A stretch of 64,000 nucleotides of DNA, from assembly GCA_021397835.1 (NCBI GenBank), contig JAJFZO010000087.1:992001-1056000 (forward strand), in the 5' to 3' direction. Below, piece after piece: positions 1 through 14,090 of the stretch. The stretch is from Moringa oleifera. Its lineage: Eukaryota; Streptophyta; Magnoliopsida; Brassicales; Moringaceae. The notes beneath the pieces were generated by a model that had not been told where the DNA came from, did no database searches, and saw only the letters and a list, made by a program, of their open reading frames with translations. The stretch's first letter is position 1; each line of letters starts with the position of its first letter. The position numbers were made by a program, and so were the translations under genes.

Positions 1-1060
1 TAAATATAAAAGAGTTAATATTTTTTTATATTTTTTATCTGTGTAATTTAGATTGATGTAAAATTTTAAATTTTAATTATATATCATAAAAATAATTAAA
101 AAAATAGAAAGATCAAATTATTCACTCTTCCTAAACCTATGGGGAGTAGTAAGTCAAATCATATTATAGTCATCAACCCTACCCTAATTCTAATACAGTA
201 CCAAACAAACTAACCATTTAAGAAAGATTGGATCAGAATTATATTTTTAAGTACGATTTTATTTGATTTCCCCATGAAATTGTGAAATACTAAGACTATA
301 TATTTACAAGGTTTTTTGATTTTGTACTTTGAGAAAGTTAATGTCAAAGAAAAATCATTAAATTAAATTATTATAAGCAATTGTCATTATGGAATTTAAT
401 TTTTACAGTTTAAAACATTAAAAATTAAATTAAATTTTAAGAAATTGAATTATATCCACTTTTTATTTTACATTTTGAAGCATTAATTAGATCCGTTGTA
501 AATATTATGTTTCAGTTTGATTTAATTTAATCATTATCAAAAAAATTAAAATTATTCAAATAAAAGATTTTGTATAATAAATTTAATTTAAAATGTTTTA
601 AAAAATATTTAATTTATTATCATTAAAAAATTCATATTTTTTTTTAAAAACATGTATTTTAAATTTACATTATCAAAAAATTTTAAAACTTCATAAAAGA
701 TAATTTATGATCACAAAATTGTTCATATTTAAGAAATTCACACGAAATGAAAAATTTATTTAAATTATTTTAAAATATTTTAGTGATAAAAATATTTTTT
801 ATAAATCAATTAGAAATTTTTACGATCAAATTGATACAATATAATTTAAATAAATTTAATTTACGTTTTTTATATTTATTTTAAAAATAATTACTTCATG
901 AGATAATATATAAGATTTTTGGATAAAAAATTTATTCAAAAAATGAATTTTAATTTTAAAACATTTTCAAACCTTGATTTATCGAGTAGGATTAAAATAC
1001 ATATTATGAAAAAAATTAAATTTTAAATATTAAATATAAATAAATATTCGAATTATCATT
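1..1060. other. AT-rich intergenic tract
   Basis: No coding potential is seen on either strand. The stretch is almost entirely A and T, with homopolymer runs and degenerate short motifs. A segment around 741-840 resembles a word set that recurs in other intergenic tracts of this window (near 17,000, 40,550, 52,000 and 62,800), so it is probably old repeat-derived DNA. Confidence 0.7.
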
Positions 1061-1203
1061 AAAAAAAATTCAAAATCTTCAACATGTTGTACAGTGAGAG
1101 GGACAGCAAGCCCACAGGCCCATCTTAATAAACCATGAGCTACTGTAAATGTACCTTTTAGACTAATTCTTGCCCAACCGCTAGAAAGGAGGGAGAAAGA
1201 GGG

Positions 1204-1671
1204 ATGATGACCAGGCTGCAAAAATGGCGAAATCTATCCAGTTCTCTGGATCTGATAACCTGCAACTGCGCTGTTTTTCGCGAACGTCTCTTGCACAACG
1301 GCCCGGACACGGTAGAGGAGCTACTTGACAGACACGTGGTCAAGAAAGAGAAGTCGCTCGACGATGAGGAGGAGTTACTAAACCGGCGTCGACTCACCAG
1401 CACTCGGAGAGAGGCGCTGAGTCTCTACCGGGACATCCTCCGGGCATCCCGATTCTTCATGTGGCCCGATCCTCGGGGCGTCTTGTGGAGAGACATATTG
1501 AGGGAGAACGCGAGGAAGGAGTTCGAAGAGGCCCGGTTCGAGACGGATCCGGAAATCGTGACACGGTTGCTCATCGGTGGCCGCGATGCTGTGCAATCGG
1601 CTTTGGAGAAACTCGCGGAGAAGCAGAGGCAGCAGATTGAAAAGGACCTTGGCCGTAATGATCAACCTTGA
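1204..1671 (+). CDS. EMB1793: LYR-motif protein, EMB1793-like (Complex1_LYR family)
   Basis: Intronless 155-aa protein. Residues 72-80 hold the L-Y-R tripeptide (L74, Y75, R76) in an amphipathic helix, followed by an FFMW-x3-RGVLWRD segment and a helical charged C-terminus, as in Complex1_LYR proteins. Family members are small mitochondrial proteins that bind acyl carrier protein and help assemble respiratory complexes or deliver Fe-S clusters. The N-terminus (MMTRLQKWRNLSSSL) is basic and amphipathic, which would suit mitochondrial targeting. The start is the first of two adjacent ATGs, and the second would remove one residue. The coding region is much more GC-rich than its flanks. It converges on transportin-1, with 1.3 kb between the two stops. 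The link to Arabidopsis EMB1793 (At1g76060) is from recalled similarity and from gene order; the family call is firmer than the orthology. Confidence 0.9.
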   Translation: MMTRLQKWRNLSSSLDLITCNCAVFRERLLHNGPDTVEELLDRHVVKKEKSLDDEEELLNRRRLTSTRREALSLYRDILRASRFFMWPDPRGVLWRDILRENARKEFEEARFETDPEIVTRLLIGGRDAVQSALEKLAEKQRQQIEKDLGRNDQP

Positions 1672-2996
1672 TCGAGTAATCAGAGTGATTCATAATCGTG
1701 CTCCTCCTCTGAAGGCACCAAAAAAGAAAAAAAAGAGTTAAATTTGAAATTGACGTCTGAGGTATGTGTTCTCTGTTTGGTTTTCTAGTTTGACAATTAA
1801 CATACAGAAAGGAATGCCCTTTTATACCTTACGTATATGGACCTTATCATTTATTTATTTTTTGAGTGGAGGGACTTTGGAGATTTTGGATTTCTTCAAT
1901 CTGTAGCCTGAAATCTAAACATTGTAATTGAATTGGAAAACTGGCTTCCAACACTACTGTTGGAATGTTTCAAGGCAAAAATGAGGTTTTCGAATATAAG
2001 CACCTCTTTCTCCAAATCTTTTTTTTTTTTTCGCACATTTGTGAAGTCAAAATTAGCATGTAGCTAGCCCTAATGTGTCATGAAATCTACCTCTTTTTTT
2101 TTTTTTTTGTTTTTGGTCCAGAAAGACAAAAGTAAAGTTTTTTAAAACCAATTTCATATTTTGATCATTTAATTTTTTTAAAAAAACTTTTCAATATTCA
2201 AGATAAATTTTTTTTTTGAGATTCAAAATGGGCTTTTAAGTGTTTCAAAAACTTATTGAAATTCAAGATAAAAACTTTGTTGAAATTCAAGATGGGTTTG
2301 AAGATGGAGGACTTATTTCAAAGTTGTAAATAATTTTTTCTTTAAAAATTTATACAGAAGAATGAGTTCATGATTTCATGAAATATAAATTAGGTCTATG
2401 TGAAATTGATGGAACAGAGGATCAAATATGATGCATCATATAATTTACAATAAATAATGGAATTCTGTGCAGCCTCAATTGTTTACAGTTTCAAAACCCC
2501 ATAAACAAGAGTATCAAAAGGCGGCTGCAAGACTTAATCCTTCACTCTGCAAACTGCTGTCCTTTTTATCTTCCTGCCAATAAGTAAAAAGAGTCATAAG
2601 GACATTATCATAACCAGAAACCAGATATCAATGGAGGCAATGGCTAAAAACCTGCCACTGTTACACCAGAAGTCAAGAAAATAAATAAACCAGATATTAT
2701 GGACCTGAATGTTCATAATGTACATGATACTCATCTCTCATTTGCTTGAAAAATTGCACCTAACTTGTACCTTCCTCTTGATTCCTACTTAGCTGCCTGG
2801 ATTTTTGCAAGAATTAGGGTTTTGCTGGTCTGTTGATGGGTCTGAATTGAACTCCTGAATGCAGGATTTGCTGCAGTATTCATTTCCTTCAATGGGATTT
2901 TCCTTGAAAAAACTTGTATAGCTATCACAAAAATCCTGCTATAGCTCTTGATCAGGCTGGTAATGTAAATGATGAGCAACTTCTGATTTGGCAAGG
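1672..2996. other. Convergent intergenic region (3' UTRs of LYR gene and TRN1)
   Basis: It holds the 3' ends of two converging genes. Several long T tracts lie at about 2019-2030 and 2094-2108. The part nearest TRN1 (about 2450-2996) is less AT-rich and is probably TRN1 3' UTR, possibly with a UTR intron. No further coding exon was recognised. Confidence 0.6.
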
Positions 2997-5900
2997 TCAG
3001 ACTTGGTATTTTGATAAATTTTCCCTTTCTCCAGGTTCTAATGAGGCCAAGCACTGCTCCCATGCTATGTCCCCTACCATCTGGAGATGCATTCATAAGC
3101 CAGATGATCAGAGTGTCATCTCTGAAGTGTAAAAGCCGCAGGGAACACATAGAAGGAACTTAATGATGCTCTTACACAGATCAATGAACATGCAACAGCT
3201 AAGAGAGAAAGAGAGAGAGAGACCTGTCTATAACCATGCAGGACTTGGCACACCTCGTTGTGCAAATCTTCACTTCTTATTACCTGAGAGATAAACAAGT
3301 CAAACTTCATGAAACAAAATAGTTGTATTAATGCCCAGAAAGTTGTGGTATAGGTCACATTACATGCCAACTTGCAATGGCTTTGCACATGTACACAAGT
3401 GACTTCAATGCTCCAGAAGGATTTGCTCTAACCTGCAACGATTTGAAAATTCTCTTTCAATTGTGCAATTTCTAACATGAGTTACCAACAGAAACTGAGA
3501 AAGAAAAAGTCACATACTATAGCACATAGACCACGAAATGCTTCTTCCTTCTCAATATCATCTCGTATCCTGCCAACATTTGTGGATTATGTTGAATGGG
3601 CAAACTTGTGCAGTATCAGGGGCCAAAAGACAATTTTATGCTTGAAAGTAAGTAAAAGATGGCGGAAGGAAAAATCCAAAAAAGAAAAAGAAAAAAGAAA
3701 AGAGGATGAAAGTGATAATAGATCAATGAAGTGAAAGGGTTTATGCAATTATCCACACAGTGGTCAAGCCCCAGATGCAGTGAGTGTTAATGCCAAAATA
3801 TGCTATTGTGAGGCTTCCCAGGGTCACTACTGCAATGCCAAATTGCCCATGATGCAAGGGGGGACGGTGGTTAGGAGATTTTTTTAGGAGTTGTACTCCA
3901 ATGTTATAATATCTGTATGTTTCAGTCTTGCTCCTAAAGCCCATGATAGGAAGTCATAACAAAATAACTGAGATGTTTTACCAGATAGGAGACCTTAGGC
4001 AACTGAGGAACTAGACTTACATGCTTAAAGTAGTACACCATGATTGCATAAACTGATCCATATGTGGTGATACAATCTCCGGACAAACCCAAGCAAGCCT
4101 CCCAAGTGTGATGGCACTATTTTCTACAAGTGATCTATTGAGGCCCTGCCAGACACCCATGCTTAATAAATACTCAGAAACTATCAAAATAAAGGCAGCT
4201 TAACAATAAATAACACCTGCGCATGTTGAAGAACTGGGACTAGGCATGAAAGGACGGGCATGACAATTGGAGAAACTTCTTGGGGCACCTGCTATTTCAC
4301 TATGAAAATTGTCAAAATCATACCCAATCATTAGTCTGTATAATCAAACTGCTAGTTATCTCCTGCAGAAATTCATATGAGACACTAAAATAGATCTGGG
4401 TATTGGAAGGCCTATTTCCCAAACAGTAGCTCAATAGCTTAGTTAGGAAGGTTTTGGTAGAATGATCAGAATCTTCTTACATTCTCAGTTTTCTAACAAT
4501 AACAGCTCTTCATAGAGATTTATCATTGATATACTAAGTCAAACATGCATCTCATTTTCTTTTCCTTTTTGCAAATATGAAGGTTGCAACATATGTAATT
4601 AAATCTAACATATTATGACCTTAATGATTCCAGAAAAACAAGCATATAAGAGAGTCTGAATAAAGGAATAAACCAACCTTGACTGCTAATTCACCAATAG
4701 CCCAACATGCATTGTTGGCAATAGAAATGGATTCCTTCAGCTGAGTGGCATCCTGCACATCAAGTGTTGTGGAGAACGTACCAAACTAAAAACTGTACAG
4801 AAACATAAATTGGGTTCCAAAGATGAAAGAGTCCTCTTACCAGCTGTTTGGCTGCAACATCAAGGAATTCCGATAGGCGAGGATGTAAATATAGTGGGCA
4901 GACCTGATTGTAAAAGAAAATTTGTCATTATATAGCATACATGTATATATTCAGTGGTAAGAATGTGCAAATATTTATATAAGAAAATTTCTCGCAAAGA
5001 ATGTGATTTTAACTCACTCTTGCAAGGTCCCCAAGAAGTGCAAGAGCACTTTGCCGGACATCAGAAGCATCATCAATACAGCACTGCAGAAGTAGATCCC
5101 TCAATGTGCTTTGTGAAGCCTACAACATAGGTTTAAATCAACAAATAGGATAGAATGTCTTTAAATTCAATTAGCCTATCTAGCAGTCTTCCTGAAATGT
5201 GACACTATATGTTAACATTGAGAACAATCCCCTCTAGACAGCAGAGAGCTACAGGCACAACAATGCACCTCCAGCAAACAGCCTAGATAACAAACCCATT
5301 AACAGCCTTCAGATCAACCAAAAACCAATTGTTTTTAGGTCACCAAAGACTTCTACATAAATGGCTTGCTAAAGATACAGCATAAAATCCACTGTGGCAG
5401 AATCATAAGTCTGATGGTTACTAGAGTTCTGGCCCAGCAGCAGAAACACATTAAAAGAATGAGCTTAATTGAGTTGCTGCCTCCATATAGAACCTCATTA
5501 AAGAAAACTACTATCACTGCACATTAAGCACAAATTTTTTCATGTTTGGTAGTTAGTGCTACCACAATATAAAGACTAGTAATTGGCACTACTAAAAAGA
5601 TTTATTCTGTAAAATATTAAAGTAAGAAAAAGTAACAATCAATTTTGTTGACGTTTATTACTTCAGAGGATCCAAAATCAAATGCAGTTCCAATGACAAA
5701 CAGAAGCACTCAGGCTTGACATCATCAAATATAAGAAACAAAAGCCAGATAGATACGCAAACATATTTCCAACATATTTGACAAAGGTAAATACCAAACG
5801 CTCAACGACACTGCCGAGCGCTTCTACAAGCCCTGAGAGCAAGTCCAAGGAGCATACAATAAACTCCTTATCAAATTGTACTCCTGAAGACACAGGATCA

Positions 5901-8900
5901 ACCTGTAACATAAACATCCATTGTTAATAGAGTGAAGTTGAAAATAATACATGCTATCCGCTAATCAGATGGTCAGAAATTTTTCAACAAGCAAAAACAT
6001 TCAAAATATTAGATGGTTATGAACAAATTAGTGAGGAAAACGCAGATAGTAAATCTTAGAAATAACAAGAGAAAACTTCTGTCAGCTAGCATAAGATAAT
6101 TATTTCTTCTTATCTCAACAGTGTACTTAAAATTAAAAATAACATAAATAAAATAAATGTGGGCATGTTCATTACTGCAAGGCAACCCAATCCTGGGTCA
6201 TGCACTTCAAAAAGTGACAGTGTCAAACAATGGATATTTATTGAATAATATCATGTGTTTTGAAGTCTCATAAAGTTGAAGTAAAATACTAAGCTATTTT
6301 TAAAACCCCAGACTCGAAAGTGTAACTTGATACTAAAGTAGGTCCACAGAAACATGCCTGAGAAACCACAATGAAGTAGAATCCTGCATTTCTGACAAAT
6401 AGCGGTACAAAAGTGACAAAGAAAAGCCTAGCACAATGAAGTTCATATTTTCTATACTTTTAGGCTAAGGAGCTCAACCTCCAAACTAGGAACATAAGCA
6501 AGCCAGATATTTCATAGCTTTTAGACCGATTTACATATTACCATAGAACTTTAGGCCACAAACAAAGATGAGAACAGCAGTGTCCTCCAATTTATGACTA
6601 CTATTACCAGAAAATTCATGAGCTTTTTCCCTTTTTTCTGTTGATAAGTAGAAATTCATAAGTTAATCAGAAACCAGACAATAAAGTAATCAGAATGGTT
6701 TAGATGTTAGCTCCAACTACACATCCATTTCTGGAAAGAGTAAAATGTGCAGTTAAACATCTTATCCTACAGGGAGTTCACATCGCACACCCACAGAATA
6801 AATAAAAACAATAACATAGAGGCTTTTTAATCAAAATACAAAAAGACTAAATGATGACTCTGAAGCAATACATTTGTAGCTCAAAATAGAAACTGATGTA
6901 CATAATCAAGACTATGAATCTAATACAAAGCAGTATTGGAACGACCATAAAACAGTTGTGGTCACATACACTATTGAAAGATGTATAATATTATGGAAAA
7001 AAAAAAACAATGAAAAGGAATAAAAGGAACCTTTGCCAATTGTTGCATTTGGATGATGTTTATACACCTCTGGAATACTGGTTCAGCAAATTGGAGAAAC
7101 CCAGAACCTAGAGCCTGAAAATGTGAAACACAAGAATAAATTAAATACCATGAATACATGAATTCCTTTAATCATCTATCTAAGAGAGGAAAAAACATAT
7201 TCATTTGCAATTTCTTAAGTAAATGAGCGAAAGGGCAGAGGGTCGGAAGAGAGAAGACGTGACGCATGATACAGGTTCCAAGCATTCTGCTAGTCCCAGT
7301 TGAGCTTACCCATTGAATCATAAGGTACATTTCATGATAAAATTCAGCCATCCAATGCATTTAGTGCCATAAAAGTGTCACTCACTGCAACTGCCAAAAG
7401 TTAAGCACAGCACAAAGAAGAACTAGTAACCAAACGACTGATGGACAATTAAAGTTGGGGATGTTATGATGGCTTTTATTGACCTCTAACAACAATGATG
7501 AACAAAAATAGCATGGATGATAATTTGATATTCCACTGTGCAATCAGCCTCCGTTAGTTATAACAAATATCCGAGCGGCAACAGGGGCTTGACCACCCTG
7601 AACAATATTAGGTGAGTAAAGTAATTCTATCGCTGTTGGGGAAGGGATTGGATGAAAATTCTGACTCTGCTCCGAGAGAGTCCTACTTTAGGCTTTTGCT
7701 TATATAACAAAGGGCTTTCAATTCGAACATAATAGAAGCATCTTACTCCTATATTCTTGAAATAAATATAATGTCTTGTCCAAATCACTGTAACGATATC
7801 TTTTGTCATTAAGACTGAACCAGAGACTAATCAAAAGCACAGCCACTCCTTTTACCTAACATGTCCCAGCAATCCACAAATGGTCTATAAATTCTAAATA
7901 ATTCTCTTCTAACAACATGGCGAAGGTTGTTGATTTCATTAGTCAACAAAACAGAGGAGAAGAAACAATGTCAAGAAAAGGGAACTTCCACAGAACATTT
8001 TTGCAACCATATGTGCCATATAGACACTGAAGTTCTGGTATAAAGCCATGCCACATTTAAGAATTAACAACATTGATGACTTGAAATGAAAACTTATGAT
8101 ACCTTGTGAGTGTGCCCGATCTATCTTAGAAGAGAAATAACATAGTGAAGTTGCATGAATTGATAACTTGACACATGGTGAAACGTTGTTTAAAGACTCG
8201 GACCTTACATATAAAATACTAACAATATTGCATACTGAAGTGTTGTGTACCTGTGCTATAGATGTGAAGCACTCTAGCAATGGAAAAAGGTCTTTGTCTG
8301 CATTGGAAAGTTGCTGCCACTTTGCAATCAATGGAGGCATCAGAATTTCAAGATATCTGGCCTGTGGATAATTAAGATCCAAATTAGCCAAAATGTTCCA
8401 GCAGTTGGCAATAAACGACAAGAAAAAAGGATTTCATCTCCCTGAGATCCTCCAAATCAGAGAGGAAAGGAGATGGAACAAATTACCCATGCAATTTACA
8501 AAATTCACCTCATTCAGCCCCCGTCCAACAGCATCTGCTAAAGTACCGATAGCGTCATAAACAATTCGTAGATTTCTTTTCTAATTACAAAAATGTAAAA
8601 AGAGATCAGAGAACAGAAAACAAGGTCAAGGTTAAAATTAATAAGAGCCATGGAGCCAAACATCTTCTTAGCTCAATTAACTAATTCCACCAAACAAAAA
8701 TTTTATTTAGATATTGGAAAGAAGAAGAAAACCTGATATCTTCCAAATGCACACATAAGATGCTGGAGAATGATTTCCAAATGAGGTTTCAACTCCTCTG
8801 CAGCCTCCTGCATTTAAACATGGATCACACAGTCATCGATTTTATTCAAGCGTAAGTGTTATCACAGAGAAGTGACTACAAGACGAACCTCTTCAAGAGT

Positions 8901-11900
8901 AGCAAAGGCTGAACAAGCAGCTTCTTGGACCCACTTGTTAGAGTCTAGAATTCTTCGTAAAAGACCCATAAGAACTTTGTTGAATTGTTCATAACCTTTT
9001 GCACGGTCAGCACCCTGAAAGGCAGACAGATTAAATTAGCAACATAAATCAGTAACTTTTACAGCATCACCTGATAACATCATGATCTGTGTTAATTGCC
9101 CCTAAAAATTTGTGCACTAGCCATGGAGATGCGAATTATTTACTGTAAAAGCAACCGTAAAAGTAAAATAAGAACAGATAACAACATTTTTTTAGTATTC
9201 GTATTTCAATCATTTCCCATAATTGTGCAGTTACAATTCTCTTCACACTACAGTAGAGATAGAGAAAAACCTAGTACTTGAGTACTTAAAAGGAACCCCA
9301 TTCCCTCAAGTCCACCTTGCATAGGCAGTTGTCAGATATAATAGGTGCCAAGTAATGTAGACTCAAATGATGAATACATAGAGGAATATTAAGCTCCCAA
9401 TGATGTGCACTTACTCTAAGCGAAATTCCATAAAGAAATTAACAAAAAATCATATTTAACAAGCAAGCAGAAGATCCGTTTAATTTTCAAAAAGAACTGA
9501 CTCTAGCATACTAAATCAGTCCACAAACTCTCTTGATCTATTTGGTAATCTTTCTTGCTTCAATTGAGGCCCCATGTAATAACCAACTTTGGCCTTTCCA
9601 TTACAGTTAACCAGTCTTATCAACATAGAAAAGATGATACGTACAGTAAAACAAGAAGAAAAGCATGTGCATCGATAGACAAATGGAAAGCTTCAACTTG
9701 TATAATCTAATAAGAAATTGCATGATTTAAACCGGATAAAAAGGAAACAGTACATGGAAAAGCAAGTTTACCATACCTGAACAATAAATTTACTGAAACG
9801 AGAAAGTGTCCAACAGGTTATACTCCTAAGAAGTGGAAATTTATCATCTAAACGAGGGACAAGAAAGTCCACAATCTGCATATAGCAAAATCAAATCACT
9901 GTACAACCATCTGATATCATATCACTACAGCCAGTCTCATAAGAAGAAGGAAAATTATTTGAAAACGCTAAAAGAGCAATAAATATACTGAACAAATCAT
10001 TCTCCACTGTCAGATTTCTAATACATAAACTCTCCAATATTTGTCAAGTATATGATCTGTATGGCATTTAACAAACTACAAAATGAACTTTGGGAAAGAG
10101 AGATCATATCATATAAAGAAGTCATGAAGACTAATGTATAAAAAAATGAATTAACATAAATGATTTGGTTCTACTACATTAATCAAATATATTAAAGAAA
10201 GACAATGTTCCAATCATTTACTCTTGTAATTAGAAACATTAGCTGCTAAATGATACTGCAATATTACCTCTGTTAGATGAGGGTAAAGACCTCTAATGCA
10301 ACCCTCAGCTATGGCACCAAGCGCTAAAACTGCAGCTTCCCTTTCCTTCCATGTATCATCATTAGAGTTGGAAAGCTTTCCCTGGCTCACAATATTTATT
10401 TTAATAGCAGAACAATACAGTTTGAAGCATGCTAAATGATCACGCTATCAGTTTCAGGATTGGTTCAATATTTGAGGCAGTAGTAATAATAAGCACTTAT
10501 AAGCTTACTAAAACCCATGTGCTGCTCATCACTTAAACAAAATATGATCAAAAAAATAAGCCTAGCATCATCTAAGCAAAGAAGGGCCATAGAATCAGGA
10601 AAAATAAAATGTTCTGAGTATGGAATATTTAGAAGGACAGTCCAAAAGCACATGCTAATCTTTTATTCTATGGGGAACGGGAAGTGGATCAAAGGAGAAG
10701 GCAAAAAGAAAGAAGAAGAAGATGGACCACAGGTAGAGTAGCTCTCCCTTTCCCACACAAAAAAGAAAAAACTGGAAGTAGCTTGTGGTTGAGTGAGTGA
10801 AATAAAGCTAATTTTTGTTTTTTTAAAAAGAAAATCGAATCCAACTACAAAACCAAAACATTATTAACTCATATCAAAAGAATAGGACTCAAATGAGATG
10901 CAAACAGAATGGTTCAGAGAAGTAAGTAGAAGAATTTTAAACTAATGAGCGAACAAAAATGCATCACTGAAAAAAAATGCATGTATCATGATCAATGGTG
11001 ACAGGAATATTACGATATTGATTGACAGATGTGAAGCATTTGTATATCCGCAGGTTCATCTTGACCATTTGTATTGATGCCATAGGACATTTACCTGAAC
11101 CAACGGCATCAATGTTGCCAGAATATCATCCCCATAAACATTTGAAATAATATCAAGACCAGCAGCACTGCATTTCCTCAAGTTCCAAACGTTGAAACTG
11201 TCATCGTCCTGCAAATATATGGAAAATTACACCATTTGAGTTTTTACGGCTTCAAGTAAATACTAATAAAGAAAAAAAAAAAGAAAAATCTAATTGTTGA
11301 CAAGGAACTCAGATGATAATGGTTGGTTAGTAAGTAAACAACCATCCCCTCAACCCACCCCTCCCCCCCTCTCTCAACAACAAACCCAAAAAAAAGAGGA
11401 GAAAAAAGAAAAAGAAGAAAAGGCAAAAAGGACAGTAATGTCCAATATAAATAAGGTAGAACTTGTGGAGTTCATGGAACTCCTACTTGCTGACTGACAA
11501 ACAAGGCACTCCCTTGGTGCTAACTATACATAACATTTAACATTGTGTCTGGTAGGGGGGAAAAAAAAAACAAAAAAAACACACAAATGAATAGGAGAAG
11601 AAAAATCAGCAGAAATTTCAAGCAATTTGACTGAATCCAAGCTCACATCATCCTTCATATCCTCTGACCCATGTAATCGTGATGAATGAAAACGAGGCTT
11701 TAGATCCTGCAAATCAAGCAGCCAAAATGACTGGAAGGAGTAAACAAATCACAATAAAACAAAAGAACCAAAGGACTTGACAAACCTGATCTCTATCTAG
11801 AACGGAATCATCTTCCTGCAAGCAAAGACCTAGAAGTTGAGGATATGTAAAAGAGTAACAATCATCGCTATGTTCAAAATCATGAAGATTTACCTCAGCA

Positions 11901-14025
11901 TTAATAAGAGATTCATCATCTTCAGCATAGACCATATTTGACAACAAAACCTGAAGAACACAAGGTCGAACAATGAGAAATGGCTTTGTAACATGACAAT
12001 AATGTGAATGAAAATAACTTGCTGAAATAATATAAGCCATACTGGAATTAGATGTGGCAAGAATTGTCTCAAAAGTTCAGCGTTTAATTGAGCCTCACAG
12101 TATGCTGACCTGACAAGTGGCAACCACAACACACTTTGTAGGACATGAATGCACTGCTTGGGGAAATGATAGTTAAAGGTTTTCAGCATCACAACAAATG
12201 TTTCAAACTGAAGCTTCAATTAAAAAACAGATACTGAATCTTTATTTTTTATGGTAAGACTATAAACATGGAATCTTTCCCTCTATTGGCTCTAAAGGGT
12301 GGTGGTCTTGATATGTCAGAAATAGAAAAATGAAAATTACAAGTACCCAAATCATGGGAAGACTTGGAAGTGCAATCATAATATAGGTAAACCAAGAAGG
12401 AGAATATTGTGATGGTCCAGAACCCTTTGAAAGTTTTCTACAAACCAGAAAACAAAGTGATGATGGCTCTCCAGATCACAATAATCATCCATTATCCTGG
12501 TACGTAAACCTAGATAAGTGCATGAATGGAAATTGGAATCTGCTCAGCAGTCTTGATGGGATAGGATTCAAAATTTTTTGCCAGAAACACTGGCACTAGA
12601 AGTCTCAAATCTTAAAACGAAAACTCTTAAGCAAGCCTGCACTTGTTTATTTATCATATCTCAACTTTTGTCAGAAACCATGCTAGGAACAAATATAATC
12701 CTCTGTAATTAAGTATTTCCAAGACAAAAGTAATTGTCAAAACTAAACAGAAAGAAAAAGTGAAAAAGCTGATTGAGAACGAAATGCCAACAGTTTTTTG
12801 ACCACAGACATCGAAATACAAACAACGATCTATAGAAATTTAGTTATATTCTAAAAGAAGCAACATGTTTGAGGTCTTGAGAGCATTTATAGAAACCATT
12901 CCACTAAAACATTCATACAAAGTGTGTGATGTGAGGGAGATACCAAAATTCACAAGCTTCAAGAGCAACCTCATCATCAGCATCCTTGTTGGCTTGCAAC
13001 ATAAATTCAATTACAGTTCTCAAATGTGGCTGCGAAATGACGTAAAACATTATGTGAGTACAGCATTACAAACAAAAAACACAAGATAGATTGCACATCA
13101 CAATCATCAATGTTACCATTTAATTGCAGAAAGATGACTTCAAATAAAAATAAAACAACCAGGCAGAGGAGTGATTTCATTAGTGAAGAAAATGCATGTT
13201 ATAAAACAATATATAAGCTGTGGAAAAAATGTTTTGAACAAATATGAGAGAGTAATACAAACAGACCTCTAAGTTAGAAGGATTAACTTCAATGATCTGC
13301 ACAAATGCTGAACAAACCTGCTCAAAATTGAAGAATGAGATTAGTTTCATGACAAATCCCATTTTAACCATCAAAAAGCCAAAGTAGAAATAAAAATTAT
13401 AAATCCAACTAAGAAATGCAAGGACAGTAGTTGCCTCCGACTGAAAACAGGGCATTGGCATATAAGAATGGAGGATTATTCACCAAATTCAGATTCATAC
13501 ACCGAAGAAAAAGAAAATGAAAATAGTTCTCACCAATTTCCGGACCTCTGCAGCTGGATCTTGAGCAAGGACAAATAAACCTTTAAGATATTGATCCATG
13601 GATAGATATAATGCCTACATATACATAACCACAAAAAATAATAATAATTATTATTATCTACCACTAAAACAATAAGATTCCATTACGTACTAAAGAAGAT
13701 GGTAATAGTCCTTACAGTGGGCATCAACATGATGAATTGATTTACAGATCCAAGAGAAAGTTTCCTTAAAGAGGCATGTGGTGACTGGAAAAACTGCTTT
13801 TGAAGGGGAAAACAATTATATTCATAAGTTAGCTCTAAAATGCCAATTGTGAACCTCAAAAACATTCCAAATAGTTAATTCACAAAATTTTACCACCTTG
13901 AATAATCTGGGCAAGAACACATTGATAGGACGTTCAGCTAATCCTGGTACATCTGAATCAAGCTCTTGTGGAATATCCTCGCAAATCTATATTCCACAAA
14001 CCATGAACAAGTTTTCATACCAAAC

Positions 14026-14090
<65 letters not shown>

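Noticed and set aside
1158..1665. Two minus-strand ORFs of 81 and 95 codons
   Set aside because: They lie antisense to the LYR-protein coding region and have low-complexity Ser-rich or Leu-rich translations; shadows of a real gene.
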